DNA from: Marinobacterium nitratireducens
Lineage (GTDB): Bacteria > Pseudomonadota > Gammaproteobacteria > Pseudomonadales > Balneatricaceae
Direction: 5' to 3'
Assembly: GCF_014645375.1 (NCBI RefSeq)
Contig: NZ_BMLT01000002.1
Span: 310,001-374,000 of the forward strand
DNA: 64,000 bases
Shown here: piece after piece, positions 1 through 8,089 of the stretch
Numbering within the stretch: the first letter of the stretch is position 1
Layout: every line of letters begins with the position of its first letter
Translations under genes and position numbers: made by a program
Notes under the pieces: generated by a model
The model's input: only the letters and a program-made list of their open reading frames with translations
What the model was told of the DNA's origin: nothing
The model's database searches: none

Positions 1-196
1 TTTCGATTTCCCGCGCGACCAGCTGACCCATATCCTTCAGGTGTACGTGCCCGGGCACGAACTGGGTGAAGGAGTTGGCGACGGCGATGATCGGCTTGTG
101 GAAATCATCATCTTTCATTCCGGTAGCGCGCCAGAGTGCGCGGGCACCGGCCATATTGCGACCTGCGGTGGAGGTCTTGGAGCGGTATTGCGGCAT
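1..196 (-). CDS. ilvD: Dihydroxy-acid dehydratase, N-terminal part (cut by window edge)
   Basis: Only the first 65 codons are present; the gene runs off the left edge. The product would dehydrate 2,3-dihydroxy-isovalerate and its isoleucine-pathway counterpart in branched-chain amino acid synthesis. The translated start reads [19 protein letters not shown], followed by a [11 protein letters not shown] stretch and [17 protein letters not shown], which is the classic IlvD N-terminus. The ATG lies at the complement of 194-196. An inverted repeat (244-300) sits about 50 bases upstream of this start. ilvE is also in the window but 14 kb away, so there is no ilv operon here. Confidence 0.93.
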   Translation of the reverse strand, partial: MPQYRSKTSTAGRNMAGARALWRATGMKDDDFHKPIIAVANSFTQFVPGHVHLKDMGQLVAREIE

Positions 197-595
197 GACC
201 TGAAATCCTCGGCTTGGGGAGCCTTTGAAAGCGTGTTTGGCTAAGGGAACCTATGGACAAGTCCCGCAGAGGACAGCTGGGACTTGTTCATAGGTTCCCT
301 GAGAGCCCGAGTATATCAGGGCTGGTGAGTGGTAAGTAGAGTGCGCCACCCGTAAGGCATCACCACTCACTCGATGCCGAGTTCATGCCGGATTCAGCCG
401 TTTCGGGCTAGATTGACAGCATGATCGACAGGTCTGCCGCGTTGCTGTGCCGTCGGGTCCGATTTTGAGTATCATGAGGCCGTTGCCGGACGCTCACCGC
501 CGCTGTCCGGGAGACCGGGGCGATATTGCTCCGGCGCCGTTTTGGGCCGACTAGCCTTTCCCCGTGCGAGTTCTGAACGAGAGGAGCACCACCTG
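197..595. other. Intergenic stretch between ilvD and the PepSY gene
   Basis: About 400 bases without a supported gene. It holds the long inverted repeat at 244-300 and a second, weaker 9-bp inverted repeat (GTGAGTGGT at 325-333 with ACCACTCAC at 362-370, loop of 28). It must contain the divergent promoters for ilvD and the PepSY-PhoPQ group, but I see no convincing -35/-10 pair. Confidence 0.6.
244..300. repeat. Long inverted repeat, 22-bp arms
   Basis: Left arm 244-265 and right arm 279-300 are reverse complements with a single mismatch; the spacer is 13 bases. Arms begin AGGGAACCTATG and end in AAGTCCC. Neither side carries a T-run, so it does not look like an intrinsic terminator. It could be a dispersed palindromic repeat or a remnant made of two transposon ends; the ends resemble the GGGAACCT-type tips of some insertion sequences, which is only a suggestion. 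It would fold in the ilvD leader if transcription starts upstream of it. Confidence 0.8.
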
Positions 596-934
596 ATGTT
601 GCGAAAGAAGTCCTGGTCTCGCCCAGCGTCGCTCTTGACGGCCGTAGGGCTCGGCTTGCTGCTGCTCCTGCCGCTGGGTGCGGCCGCTGCCGAGCAGCCG
701 ATCTGGCAACTGACCCGGACCTCCGACGCCCAGGGCCAGCTGCTGAGGGTGGCGCAGGAGGGCATCAGCCTGCAGCAGGCGGTGGAGCAGGTGCGCAGGC
801 GCTATCAGGGGCAGGTGATCAAGGCGACCTCAACCGATCTCAAGGGGCGGCCCGTCTACCGAATCCGACTGGTGCATGAGGGACGGGTACGGGAGGTACT
901 CGTCGATGCCCTCTCGGGCGAGATACTCAATTAG
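596..934 (+). CDS. Small secreted PepSY-domain protein
   Basis: The 112-residue product has a signal peptide (basic start MLRKKSW, hydrophobic LLLLLPLGAAAA) and then one PepSY domain over most of the rest, with EGISLQQAVEQVRRRYQG and a VDALSGEIL end. PepSY domains are thought to bind or restrain peptidases or to sense in the periplasm; the exact role here is unknown. I chose the ATG at 596 because GAGAGGAG lies 8-16 bases upstream and it gives a proper signal peptide; an in-frame ATG at 542 would add 18 residues that spoil it. The gene precedes a PhoP/PhoQ-like pair, and PepSY genes are commonly found next to such pairs, so it is probably a target or modulator of the system. Confidence 0.85.
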   Translation: MLRKKSWSRPASLLTAVGLGLLLLLPLGAAAAEQPIWQLTRTSDAQGQLLRVAQEGISLQQAVEQVRRRYQGQVIKATSTDLKGRPVYRIRLVHEGRVREVLVDALSGEILN

Positions 935-975
935 TCACCCGGCCAGAGCGGTCCGGGCAATCAAGGTGTTAGCGG

Positions 976-1656
976 ATGAAAGTACTGATCGTCGAGGATG
1001 ACAACGACCTGCGGCGCCAGCTGAAAACGGCGCTGGAAAGCCGCGGCTACACCGTGGAGGAAAGCGCTGACGGCGAGGATGCCGAGTTCATGGGACAGGA
1101 GTATCCCTACGATCTGGCGATCGTCGACCTCGGACTTCCCAAGCTGCCGGGAGTCGAGGTCATTCGACGCTGGCGCGATGCCCAGAAAACCTTTCCGGTG
1201 CTGATCCTGACCGCCCGGGGTGACTGGCAGGACAAGGTCGAGGGCCTGGAAGCCGGCGCAGACGATTACTTGGTCAAGCCCTTCCATATCGAGGAGCTGG
1301 TGGCGCGCCTAAACGCCTTGCTGCGCCGTGCCGCGGGGCACGCCACGCCGGTGATGCGCTACGGCCCGGTCACCCTCGATACCGCGGGTCGCGTCGTCAC
1401 TCTCAACGACAAGCCGGTGAAGCTCACCAGCTACGAATACCGTACCCTGGAATACCTTATCCTCAATGCCGGCAAGACCATCTCCAAGACCGAGTTGACC
1501 GAGCACCTCTACCACCAGGACTTTGACCGGGACAGCAATGTTCTCGAGGTCTTCATCCGCCGCCTGCGGCAGAAACTGGACCCGGAGCAGACCCTGCAAC
1601 CGATTACCACGGTACGTGGCCTGGGCTACCGCTTCGACCTGTCGCCGGAGGACTGA
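976..1656 (+). CDS. OmpR/PhoP-family response regulator
   Basis: 226 residues: an N-terminal receiver domain (about 1-116) and a C-terminal winged-helix DNA-binding domain (about 125-222). The acidic pocket E7-D8-D9, phosphoacceptor D51 (IVDLGLP), T79 and K101 (VKPFHIEEL) are all present. The TARGDWQDKVEGL and ADDYLVKPFHIEE segments closely resemble PhoP. It should activate or repress promoters after phosphorylation by the kinase encoded next, whose ATG overlaps this stop codon. Typical targets of PhoP systems are envelope and LPS-modification genes; whether the LPS locus in this window is regulated by it cannot be told from the sequence. Confidence 0.92.
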   Translation: MKVLIVEDDNDLRRQLKTALESRGYTVEESADGEDAEFMGQEYPYDLAIVDLGLPKLPGVEVIRRWRDAQKTFPVLILTARGDWQDKVEGLEAGADDYLVKPFHIEELVARLNALLRRAAGHATPVMRYGPVTLDTAGRVVTLNDKPVKLTSYEYRTLEYLILNAGKTISKTELTEHLYHQDFDRDSNVLEVFIRRLRQKLDPEQTLQPITTVRGLGYRFDLSPED

Positions 1657-3026
1657 TGCGGCTGCGCTGGCCCCGCGTGCGCTCGCTGCGGGCGCGGCTG
1701 CTGGTATTTTCCTGCAGTCTACTGCCGGTGGTCTTTTTCAGCGCCTGGTTCGCGCTCCAGAATGCCTTTCTGCACAGCCTGGAAACCGCCGAGCGGGAGC
1801 AGCTCAAGCTTCAGGTCTATCTGCTGCTCGGTGCCGCCGAGTTCCAGGACGGGCGCCTCAGCATCCCGCAGGCGCTGCGCGAACCGCGCTTCGGTCAGCT
1901 CGAATCCGGACTTTATGGCGTTATCCAGAGCCAGAGTGGCGCGCTGCAGTGGCGCTCGGAATCGAGCATGCTGCTGCCGGCCGGGCTGCTGCTGGCCCTC
2001 GACGATACGCCGCTGGCGCCCGGTGACGTGCTCTTCGCCCACCTGCCCGAGCACGGACTCTACCTGTACCAGTATCCGGTGGTCTGGGAAGGCGGCGGCC
2101 GCGAATATCATTATCTGATCAATGTGCTGGAAACCGATGCGCCGCTGCTGACCGAACTGCGCGCCTACCGCAACCAGCTGGTGGGCTGGCTAAGCCTGCT
2201 GTTCCTGCTGGCGTTACTGGTGCAGTACGTGATTCTGCGCTGGAGTCTCAAGCCGCTCGACGGCCTGGCACGTGATATCAAGCGTATCGAAAGCGGTGAG
2301 GCGGACAGCCTCGGCGGCAGCTATCCACTCGAGGTGCAGCCGGTGACGGCGAACCTGAACCTGTTGCTCGACAGCGAGCGGCGTCAGCGCGAGCGCTATC
2401 GCAACACCCTGGGCGATCTGGCGCACAGCCTCAAGACGCCACTGGCGGTCATCCGCGGCAGTGCCGAGGAAGAATTGCCGCTGCAGGAGTATCGCTGCGT
2501 CGTCGATGAACAGGTGCAGCGCATGGATCAGATTGTGCAGTACCAGCTGGCGCGGGCGGTCAAAAGTCAGGGCCGGGCGATATCGTCGGGTGTCGACATA
2601 GGGCCCGTGCTGCAGCGCATTACCGGCGCTCTGATGAAGGTATACCGCGACAAGGGCATCGAAATCGAGGTCGTGCACCCGCCCGGGCTCAGGTTCGCCG
2701 GCGACGAGCGAGACCTGATGGAGCTGCTGGGCAACCTGCTGGAGAACGCCTGCAAATACGGCAGACAACAGGTGCGGGTGATGGCTCAGCGCGACGACGC
2801 GGACCTTCGCATCGATATCGAGGACGACGGTCCCGGTGTCTCTCCACAGCGGCGCGATACCATACTGCAGCGCGGTGCCCGCCTCGATACCTCCGCGCCC
2901 GGGCAGGGCATCGGGCTGGCCGTGGCGGTGGATATTCTCAGCAGCTACGACGGCGAGCTGAGCATCGATTCCTCGGTGCTCGGCGGGGCGCGTTTCCGTC
3001 TGCTGCTGCCCGCCATGCGCCCCTGA
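1656..3026 (+). CDS. PhoQ-like sensor histidine kinase
   Basis: 456 residues. The first transmembrane segment is near residues 15-33, a periplasmic domain follows to about 165, the second segment is at about 170-192, then HAMP, HisKA and HATPase domains. The H-box is DLAHSLKTPLAV with His at residue 257; SLKTPLAV is the form typical of PhoQ-type kinases. N-box (GNLLENACKYG), G1 (EDDGPGVSP) and G2 (GQGIGLAVAVDI) boxes are intact. Its ATG overlaps the regulator's TGA (TGATG), so the pair is translationally coupled. The stimulus is unknown; PhoQ homologues sense divalent cations, peptides or acidity. Confidence 0.9.
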   Translation: MRLRWPRVRSLRARLLVFSCSLLPVVFFSAWFALQNAFLHSLETAEREQLKLQVYLLLGAAEFQDGRLSIPQALREPRFGQLESGLYGVIQSQSGALQWRSESSMLLPAGLLLALDDTPLAPGDVLFAHLPEHGLYLYQYPVVWEGGGREYHYLINVLETDAPLLTELRAYRNQLVGWLSLLFLLALLVQYVILRWSLKPLDGLARDIKRIESGEADSLGGSYPLEVQPVTANLNLLLDSERRQRERYRNTLGDLAHSLKTPLAVIRGSAEEELPLQEYRCVVDEQVQRMDQIVQYQLARAVKSQGRAISSGVDIGPVLQRITGALMKVYRDKGIEIEVVHPPGLRFAGDERDLMELLGNLLENACKYGRQQVRVMAQRDDADLRIDIEDDGPGVSPQRRDTILQRGARLDTSAPGQGIGLAVAVDILSSYDGELSIDSSVLGGARFRLLLPAMRP

Positions 3027-3061
3027 CGGCGGCCGCCTTCAACAGCACCCAGGGCGATCGT

Positions 3062-4072
3062 TCAGTCCGCCGTCAGCAGATGGCGGCGCTCGGCGTTGCC
3101 CGGATGAGTCCGTAGCCAGTCGGGCAGCGGTTGCCCGCCCTCCGCCTGATTCGCTTCTAGCCGTCGCAGCAGCTTGACCAGCGGCGCCGGATCCCGGTTC
3201 AGATCCTGTAGTTGCCTCAGCGCGAAGCGGTCCGCCTCGCGCTCGAAGCTGCGCGAGTAGTGGCGTTCGATCAGCAGCGTCGGCAGCGCCACCAGCAGCG
3301 AGCCGGCGGCGTTGAGGTCGCCGGTGGCGGTGACGATCAGCAGTGGCAGCGCGCTGCTCTGAAGCGCCCGCCGCAGGCCATGTCGATGCTGTACATGGGC
3401 GATTTCATGCGCCAGCACTCCGGCGAGCGCATCGGGGTGCGGGCTCAGGCGCACGAGCTGGTCGGTGAGGATGATCTGGCCCGATGGCAGCGCCAGCGCA
3501 TTGGCACCCAGGTCCCCGCCGTCGCGCAGGTGCAGCCGGTAGTCGAACTCGGCGGGTTGCAGGCCGGCAAGTTCGTCGAACAGTGCTTGCAGGCGCTGCT
3601 GTTGCTGTGGCGGCAGCTGCGTTGGCGCCAGCAGCCAGCGATCGAGCGCGGCCAGGGTCTGGCGGCTGCTGTGCTCGCTGACGCTGGCCGGCAGGCGGAA
3701 GGCCACCGTTTTCGCAAGCGCCGGGAGCCCGTAGCGAAGCCCGCCCGCGCCGGCAAGGATGACCAGCAGCAGAGCCAGCAACACCCAGCGCCAGCGGCTT
3801 TCCATACGGTGAAGGCGCTGCCCCGGCGCGCCGGGGCGAAAGCGCCTCTCTAGGCGGTCGACATCCGGGTACTGCGCCGTTTCGAAGCGCAGCCCTGCGG
3901 GCAGTTCGAGAAATCGAGGTCCGCCGGCCGCGGGCGTGCTGACGGACAGTGCCCGCCAGCTCAGCAGGCTGCCGTCCGGCAGCCGTACCCGCCCATCGTC
4001 GTCGACACTCAGACGCACGGCTCGGCGCGCCGAGCTGCGGCCGTCGTAGAGGTAGCCGTCGAGCTCGGTCAC
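3062..4072 (-). CDS. Membrane-anchored M48-family zinc metallopeptidase
   Basis: 336 residues from a GTG start. A soluble N-terminal region of about 95 residues is followed by one transmembrane segment (WVLLALLLVILAGAGGL) and an M48 peptidase domain. The zinc motif is HEIAHVQHRH and the third ligand lies in FEREADRFAL, so the enzyme should be active. The GTG overlaps the stop codon of the upstream yjgN-like gene (GTGA), which decided the start: the open frame continues further upstream only inside that gene. YjgN/DUF898 and M48 genes often sit together, suggesting a joint envelope quality-control role, but the substrate is unknown. Confidence 0.88.
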   Translation of the reverse strand: MTELDGYLYDGRSSARRAVRLSVDDDGRVRLPDGSLLSWRALSVSTPAAGGPRFLELPAGLRFETAQYPDVDRLERRFRPGAPGQRLHRMESRWRWVLLALLLVILAGAGGLRYGLPALAKTVAFRLPASVSEHSSRQTLAALDRWLLAPTQLPPQQQQRLQALFDELAGLQPAEFDYRLHLRDGGDLGANALALPSGQIILTDQLVRLSPHPDALAGVLAHEIAHVQHRHGLRRALQSSALPLLIVTATGDLNAAGSLLVALPTLLIERHYSRSFEREADRFALRQLQDLNRDPAPLVKLLRRLEANQAEGGQPLPDWLRTHPGNAERRHLLTAD

Positions 4073-5103
4073 AGGCCGACTTCGATATCGAGTGCTTCGC
4101 CTAGCTCCTCGCCAAAGGCGTTCTGCTCGGCTTCGCGGGTCTGGATGTACCGATCCGGCTCGCCCCGGAACAGAACCCCGGTGCACTCGGCCCGATAGCG
4201 CGCCATGCGTATCTTCGCCCAGGGAATCAGCAGGCCCAGTGACAGCATTATCCCCAGGGTATTGGTAATCAGCAGGCGGCAGACGGCAGCGGTTTCCATC
4301 CGGCTTTCGAAGCGGTGCTCGTCCAGGCTGGCGTGATTCAGCGTCAGGTTGGTCATCTGCGTATCCACGAAAACGAATGCCAGATAGTAGAACGGCACGC
4401 TCAGCAGTGGCAGCAGCAGCTGGCCGGCCCCGGCGGGGATAAAGTTGGCGGCCAGCCCCTGAAGGACAATGCCGAGCAGTGCTATTCCGCCTCCGACGAT
4501 GTAGACCCCGTAGACACTGCTGGTCCCAAGGTCGGTGTCAAAACGGGCGTCGCCGAAGCGGCTGTTGCGTACCAGCCACTGCTGCTGGCGACAGGCGACG
4601 TAGGGATAGGCCAGAAACACTGTCAGCACGCTGCCGATCGGCGCCAGCAGGTACCAGATCAGGGCCCTGGGGTAGCGGCCGTCGAAGCCGAAACGAATGC
4701 CGCGGTAGCGACTGTTGTCGTGCCGGAAACGCAGCGAGCGCACCACCAGCCAGGGCATCGCGAACATGAAAGCAACGGCGAATAGAGGCGCGGTCAGCGG
4801 GAACTGACTGCTGACGAAGCTGTACAGCAACACCACCGCAAGCGCCACGAGTCTTCCCTTGAGAATGCTGATGGGGCTTGCGGTGTACTCGAAGCTGCTG
4901 CCGTCGAGCCGGGTATGGCCGTAGAAGTAACGTTCGCTGCGCACCTTGGCCCAGGCCGAATAGATGCCGAGGGTTAAAAGTGAGAGGAAGAGGTTGAGGA
5001 TCCAGATACGGAAATATTCGCGGCTGTCGCCGCTGAACTCGAAACTGAGGCGGCGTGTTGCCGCCTGGCCGCAATCGCGCGGCACTGGTGCGGTGCTGTC
5101 CAT
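4069..5103 (-). CDS. YjgN/DUF898 family inner-membrane protein
   Basis: 344 residues with several hydrophobic segments. The family signature is visible as FSGDSREYFRIWILNLFL near the start, and SAWAKVRSERYFYGHTRLDG and IPWAKIRMARYRAE in two similar halves. Function of DUF898 proteins is unknown. The ATG at the complement of 5101-5103 is preceded by AGGGAAGG, and the longer open frame upstream of it has no family similarity. It is the first gene of a two-gene unit with the M48 peptidase (4-base overlap). A perfect hairpin lies 30 bases upstream of the start. Confidence 0.85.
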   Translation of the reverse strand: MDSTAPVPRDCGQAATRRLSFEFSGDSREYFRIWILNLFLSLLTLGIYSAWAKVRSERYFYGHTRLDGSSFEYTASPISILKGRLVALAVVLLYSFVSSQFPLTAPLFAVAFMFAMPWLVVRSLRFRHDNSRYRGIRFGFDGRYPRALIWYLLAPIGSVLTVFLAYPYVACRQQQWLVRNSRFGDARFDTDLGTSSVYGVYIVGGGIALLGIVLQGLAANFIPAGAGQLLLPLLSVPFYYLAFVFVDTQMTNLTLNHASLDEHRFESRMETAAVCRLLITNTLGIMLSLGLLIPWAKIRMARYRAECTGVLFRGEPDRYIQTREAEQNAFGEELGEALDIEVGL

Positions 5104-5133
5104 GGTGAAACCTTCCCTGGTTGCGTGGACGGA

Positions 5134-5162
5134 TGAAATCGTCGCGTCCTGCGACGATTTCA
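5134..5162. promoter_or_regulatory. Perfect 12-bp hairpin in the yjgN leader
   Basis: TGAAATCGTCGC (5134-5145) pairs exactly with GCGACGATTTCA (5151-5162) around a 5-base loop GTCCT. There is no T-run on either side. It lies 31-59 bases upstream of the yjgN-like ATG, so it is either a 5'-UTR structure or a dyad operator. The assignment as regulatory is inference from position only. Confidence 0.5.
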
Positions 5163-5309
5163 GTCTGGACCAGAAGGAAGAGTCTTGCCACCGGTGACAA
5201 ATCGATCTGCAATACGATTTAACGGTGCCGCGAGGTGGTTGGAGAGATTGCGCCGATGCCTCGCTTGCCCCGTCCTGCCCGTCTGCGCGAGCTGCGCTGG
5301 CACCAGAGC

Positions 5310-5381
5310 TTCGCCCGGAGACCGGGCTCCTACGCGGGATGTGGCACCCAGGCAGCCGTAGGAGCCCACTCCGTGGGCGAA
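5310..5381. repeat. Inverted pair of REP-type elements
   Basis: Two 24-base elements face each other: 5310-5333 (ends GGGCTCCTAC) and 5358-5381 (GTAGGAGCCCACTCCGTGGG then CGAA). Each is itself an imperfect palindrome. The GTAGGAGC...GGGCGAA form is the Pseudomonas-type REP. Related copies occur at 8002-8070, 33290-33313 and 39635-39658. Confidence 0.85.
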
Positions 5382-5413
5382 CAAGCCCTGGAAATCGCTC
5401 TGGTGCAGCCCCG

Positions 5414-6775
5414 TTACCCCATGCCGAGCTTCTTGATAAAGACCTTGGAATTGCGCTGGTAGTTGTACAGTTCCTGGCGTTGCCCGGGCAGCTGGTCGAG
5501 GGTCGCCTCGGCGAAGCCGCGCTCGATGAACCAATGGGCGGTCCGGGTGGTGAGCACGAACAGGCGTTCCAGACCCATCTCGCGGGCGCAGTCCTCGATG
5601 GCGCCCAGCAGCATATCGCCGCGTTCGCCGCCGCGGTACAGGCTGGACACCGCCACGCAGGCAAGCTCGCCGATGCGATCTTCGGCGAACGGGTAGAGGG
5701 CGGCGCAGGCGATGATGGCGCCGTCACGCTCGACGATGGTGAACTGCTCGATTTCCGCCTCCAACAGCTCGCGGGAACGGCGTACCAGAATGCCCGCCTG
5801 CTCCAGTGGCGCGATCAGCTCGAGGATGCCGCCAACGTCCTCGATCGAGGCCTGGCGTACCTGCTCGTACGATTCGCGAACCACCATGGTGCCGGAGCCA
5901 TCGCGGGTGAACAGCTCGCCGATCAGGGCGCCGTCCTCCTGATAGCTGATCAGGTGACAGCGTGGGATCCCGAGGTTGCAGGCCTCGACGGCGGCTTCCA
6001 GCTGGCGCGCCAGTTCCGAATACTCCCGGTCCGGCGCCTCGGATTCCATGCGATGCAGGTACTGATTGACCAGACGTTCGGCGGTGCGGGCGAGCAGTTC
6101 GCTGCGCAGCTCGCCACGACTGTCGAACACGCCCTTTTCGGCGCCGAAAAGAATCAGCTTTTCGGCATCCAGCGCTTTGGCCGCCGCGGTGGCGATTTCC
6201 TCGATGGCAAGGTTGAACATTTCCCCGGTCGGCGAGTAGCCGATGTTGGAAAGCAGCACGATCTCGCCATGATCGAGGTGGCGGCCAATCGCCTTGCTGT
6301 CGACGCGGCGCACCTCGCCGGTGTGCAGCAGGTCGGCGCCTTCGTAAATGCCATAGGGGCGGGCGGTGACGAAATTGCCGGAGCAGGTGCGGATGCGGGC
6401 CCCGTGCATCGGGGTATTGGCCAGCCCCATCGAAAGCCTGGCTTCGATCCGCGAGCGCTGGTAGCCGGCGGCCTCGATCACGCACTCCAGGGTTTCGCTG
6501 TCGGTGATGCGCATGTCGTGGTGCAGGCGCGACGCCAGCCCGCGGGCCGCCAGGCGCTGTTCTATCTGCAGGCGGGAGCCGTACACCAGCACCAGACGCA
6601 CGCCAAGGCTGTTGAGCAGAGCGATGTCGTGCACGATGTTGGCGAAGTTCGGGTCCACCACGGCGTCGCCGCCCAGCATCAGCACGAAGGTCTTGCCTCT
6701 GTGGGCGTTGATATAGGGCGATGAGTGGCGGAACCAGTTGACGTATTGCTGTTGCTCGCGGGTTTCGTCAGGCAT
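5414..6775 (-). CDS. argA: Amino-acid N-acetyltransferase (N-acetylglutamate synthase)
   Basis: 453 residues. It makes N-acetylglutamate from glutamate and acetyl-CoA, the first step of arginine synthesis. The N-terminal amino-acid-kinase-like domain (FVLMLGGDAV, VLVYGSRLQIEQRL) binds arginine in relatives and gives feedback control. The C-terminal GNAT domain (about 310-450) includes LACVAVSSLYRGGERGDML, its acetyl-CoA-binding part. The start YVNWFRHSSPYINAHRGKTF is the usual ArgA N-terminus. The ATG lies inside the end of argE (8-base overlap), so the two arginine genes are co-transcribed with argE first. Confidence 0.95.
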   Translation of the reverse strand: MPDETREQQQYVNWFRHSSPYINAHRGKTFVLMLGGDAVVDPNFANIVHDIALLNSLGVRLVLVYGSRLQIEQRLAARGLASRLHHDMRITDSETLECVIEAAGYQRSRIEARLSMGLANTPMHGARIRTCSGNFVTARPYGIYEGADLLHTGEVRRVDSKAIGRHLDHGEIVLLSNIGYSPTGEMFNLAIEEIATAAAKALDAEKLILFGAEKGVFDSRGELRSELLARTAERLVNQYLHRMESEAPDREYSELARQLEAAVEACNLGIPRCHLISYQEDGALIGELFTRDGSGTMVVRESYEQVRQASIEDVGGILELIAPLEQAGILVRRSRELLEAEIEQFTIVERDGAIIACAALYPFAEDRIGELACVAVSSLYRGGERGDMLLGAIEDCAREMGLERLFVLTTRTAHWFIERGFAEATLDQLPGQRQELYNYQRNSKVFIKKLGMG

Positions 6776-7934
6776 CCGGGCTGTCCTGCAGGCAGTATTT
6801 CTGAATCAGTTGCTCGAGGATGGCGACAGTGGGTTTGATCTGGTCGAAACCCAGATACTCGTCGGGCTGGTGGGCCTGTTCGATATGGCCCGGACCCATG
6901 ACGATGGTGTCCATCCCCAGGTCCTTGAGGAAGGGCGCCTCGGTGCCGAAGGCCACCGCTTGCGCGTTGTGGCCGGTAAGGCGCTCGGCGGTGCGGACCA
7001 GGTCCGAGTTGCGTTCGTTCTGGAACGACGGTATGCCCGGGAACAGCGCCTCGACCTCGATCTGCACGCCGTAGGGCTGCTGCAGCGGGGCCAGGCGCTT
7101 GTGGATCGCCTCGCGAAGCACGTCGATGCTCATACCCGGCAGCGGACGCAGATCGAACTCGAGTTCGCAGCGGCCACAGATGCGGTTGGGGTTGTCGCCG
7201 CCGTGGATGCATCCGAGATTCAGCGTCGGCACGGCAACGGCGAAGTCACTCTGCCGGTACTGTTGCTGCAGCTCGCGGCGAAAGGCGATCAGCTCGCCCA
7301 TGACGCCGTGCATGGCCTCCAGCGCGCTGGCGCCGAGGCTCGGGTCGGAAGAATGACCGGCGCGGCCGGTGACGCGCACCGCCTCCATCATGATGCCCTT
7401 GTGCATGTAGATAGGCTTCATGCCCGTGGGCTCGCCGATCACCGCGTAACGGGCCCGGGGCTTGCCGGCCTCCGCCAGCGCTCGGGCCCCGGACATCGAG
7501 CTTTCTTCGTCGGCCGTCGCGAGAATGATCAGAGGCTGCTTCAGCGGCTGGTCGACGAAGCGGCGCGCCGCCTCGATGGCGAGCGGGAAAAAGCCCTTCA
7601 TGTCGCAGGTGCCGAGACCGTAGAAACGGTTGTCGCGCTCGTCGAGCCGGAACGGATCGCTGTGCCAGAGTTCGTCGTTGCACGGCACGGTATCGGTGTG
7701 CCCTGAAAACACCAGGCCGCCGGGACCCGTGCCCAGAGTGGCGATGAGGTTGGCCTTGCCTGGAAATCCGGGTATCGGCATGACTTCGGTGCGAAACCCG
7801 AGGCTGGCGAGCCAGCTTTCGAGCTTCTCGATGACGCCGAGGTTGCTTTGGTCCCAGCCCGGTGAGGTGCAGCTGATCGAGGGAGCCGCAATCAGTTCGC
7901 GGAGCATGGTTACCAGATCGGGAATGGCGGGCAT
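6768..7934 (-). CDS. argE: Acetylornithine deacetylase
   Basis: 388 residues, M20 metallopeptidase family. It removes the acetyl group from N2-acetylornithine to give ornithine. Metal-binding segments are visible: SGHTDTVPCNDELW, GLGTCDMKGFF and the catalytic ATADEESSMSGARAL. The C-terminal EYLGFDQIKPTVAILEQLI is typical. I chose the ATG at the complement of 7932-7934 (MPAIPDLVTMLRELI) with GCGAGG upstream; a longer frame to 8072 has no similarity and runs into a REP element. It overlaps argA by 8 bases. Confidence 0.95.
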   Translation of the reverse strand: MPAIPDLVTMLRELIAAPSISCTSPGWDQSNLGVIEKLESWLASLGFRTEVMPIPGFPGKANLIATLGTGPGGLVFSGHTDTVPCNDELWHSDPFRLDERDNRFYGLGTCDMKGFFPLAIEAARRFVDQPLKQPLIILATADEESSMSGARALAEAGKPRARYAVIGEPTGMKPIYMHKGIMMEAVRVTGRAGHSSDPSLGASALEAMHGVMGELIAFRRELQQQYRQSDFAVAVPTLNLGCIHGGDNPNRICGRCELEFDLRPLPGMSIDVLREAIHKRLAPLQQPYGVQIEVEALFPGIPSFQNERNSDLVRTAERLTGHNAQAVAFGTEAPFLKDLGMDTIVMGPGHIEQAHQPDEYLGFDQIKPTVAILEQLIQKYCLQDSPDA

Positions 7935-8001
7935 GGTCGACCTCGCAGGCAGAATGGCGATGGCACTATTGTGCAGCCTTTGCCGGTCGTAATCCATGTC
8001 T

Positions 8002-8070
8002 GTAGGAGCCCGCTCCGCGGGCGAATGCCCCCGGGAGCGTCTTCTATTCGCCCGGGGGCCGGGCTCCCAC
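8002..8070. repeat. Inverted pair of REP-type elements
   Basis: 8002-8025 reads GTAGGAGCCCGCTCCGCGGG then CGAA; 8047-8070 is its approximate reverse complement ending GGGCTCCCAC. The pair fills the gap between argE and pit, just 19 bases after the pit stop codon, and may help end or stabilise the pit transcript. Confidence 0.85.
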
Positions 8071-8089
8071 ATTTGCAGGCGATTGCCGG

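Larger units (their letters stand above)
5104..5413. other. Intergenic stretch between argA and yjgN-like gene
   Basis: About 310 bases without a gene. It contains the 12-bp perfect hairpin at 5134-5162 close to yjgN and an inverted pair of REP elements at 5310-5381 close to the argA stop. The rest (about 5163-5305) shows nothing I can name. Confidence 0.6.

Noticed and set aside
244-300. Intrinsic terminator
   Set aside because: The stem is strong, but neither strand has a T-run after it, and the flanking genes diverge from it.
4069-5727. A 552-residue protein starting at 5727
   Set aside because: Residues before MDSTAP have no family similarity, overlap the argA end and REP elements, and the ATG at 5103 has a good ribosome site.
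5225-6724. Long plus-strand open frame (499 codons) opposite argA
   Set aside because: argA on the other strand has clear family motifs over the whole stretch. Such long antisense frames are expected in GC-rich DNA, and the translation is low-complexity with no domain I recognise.
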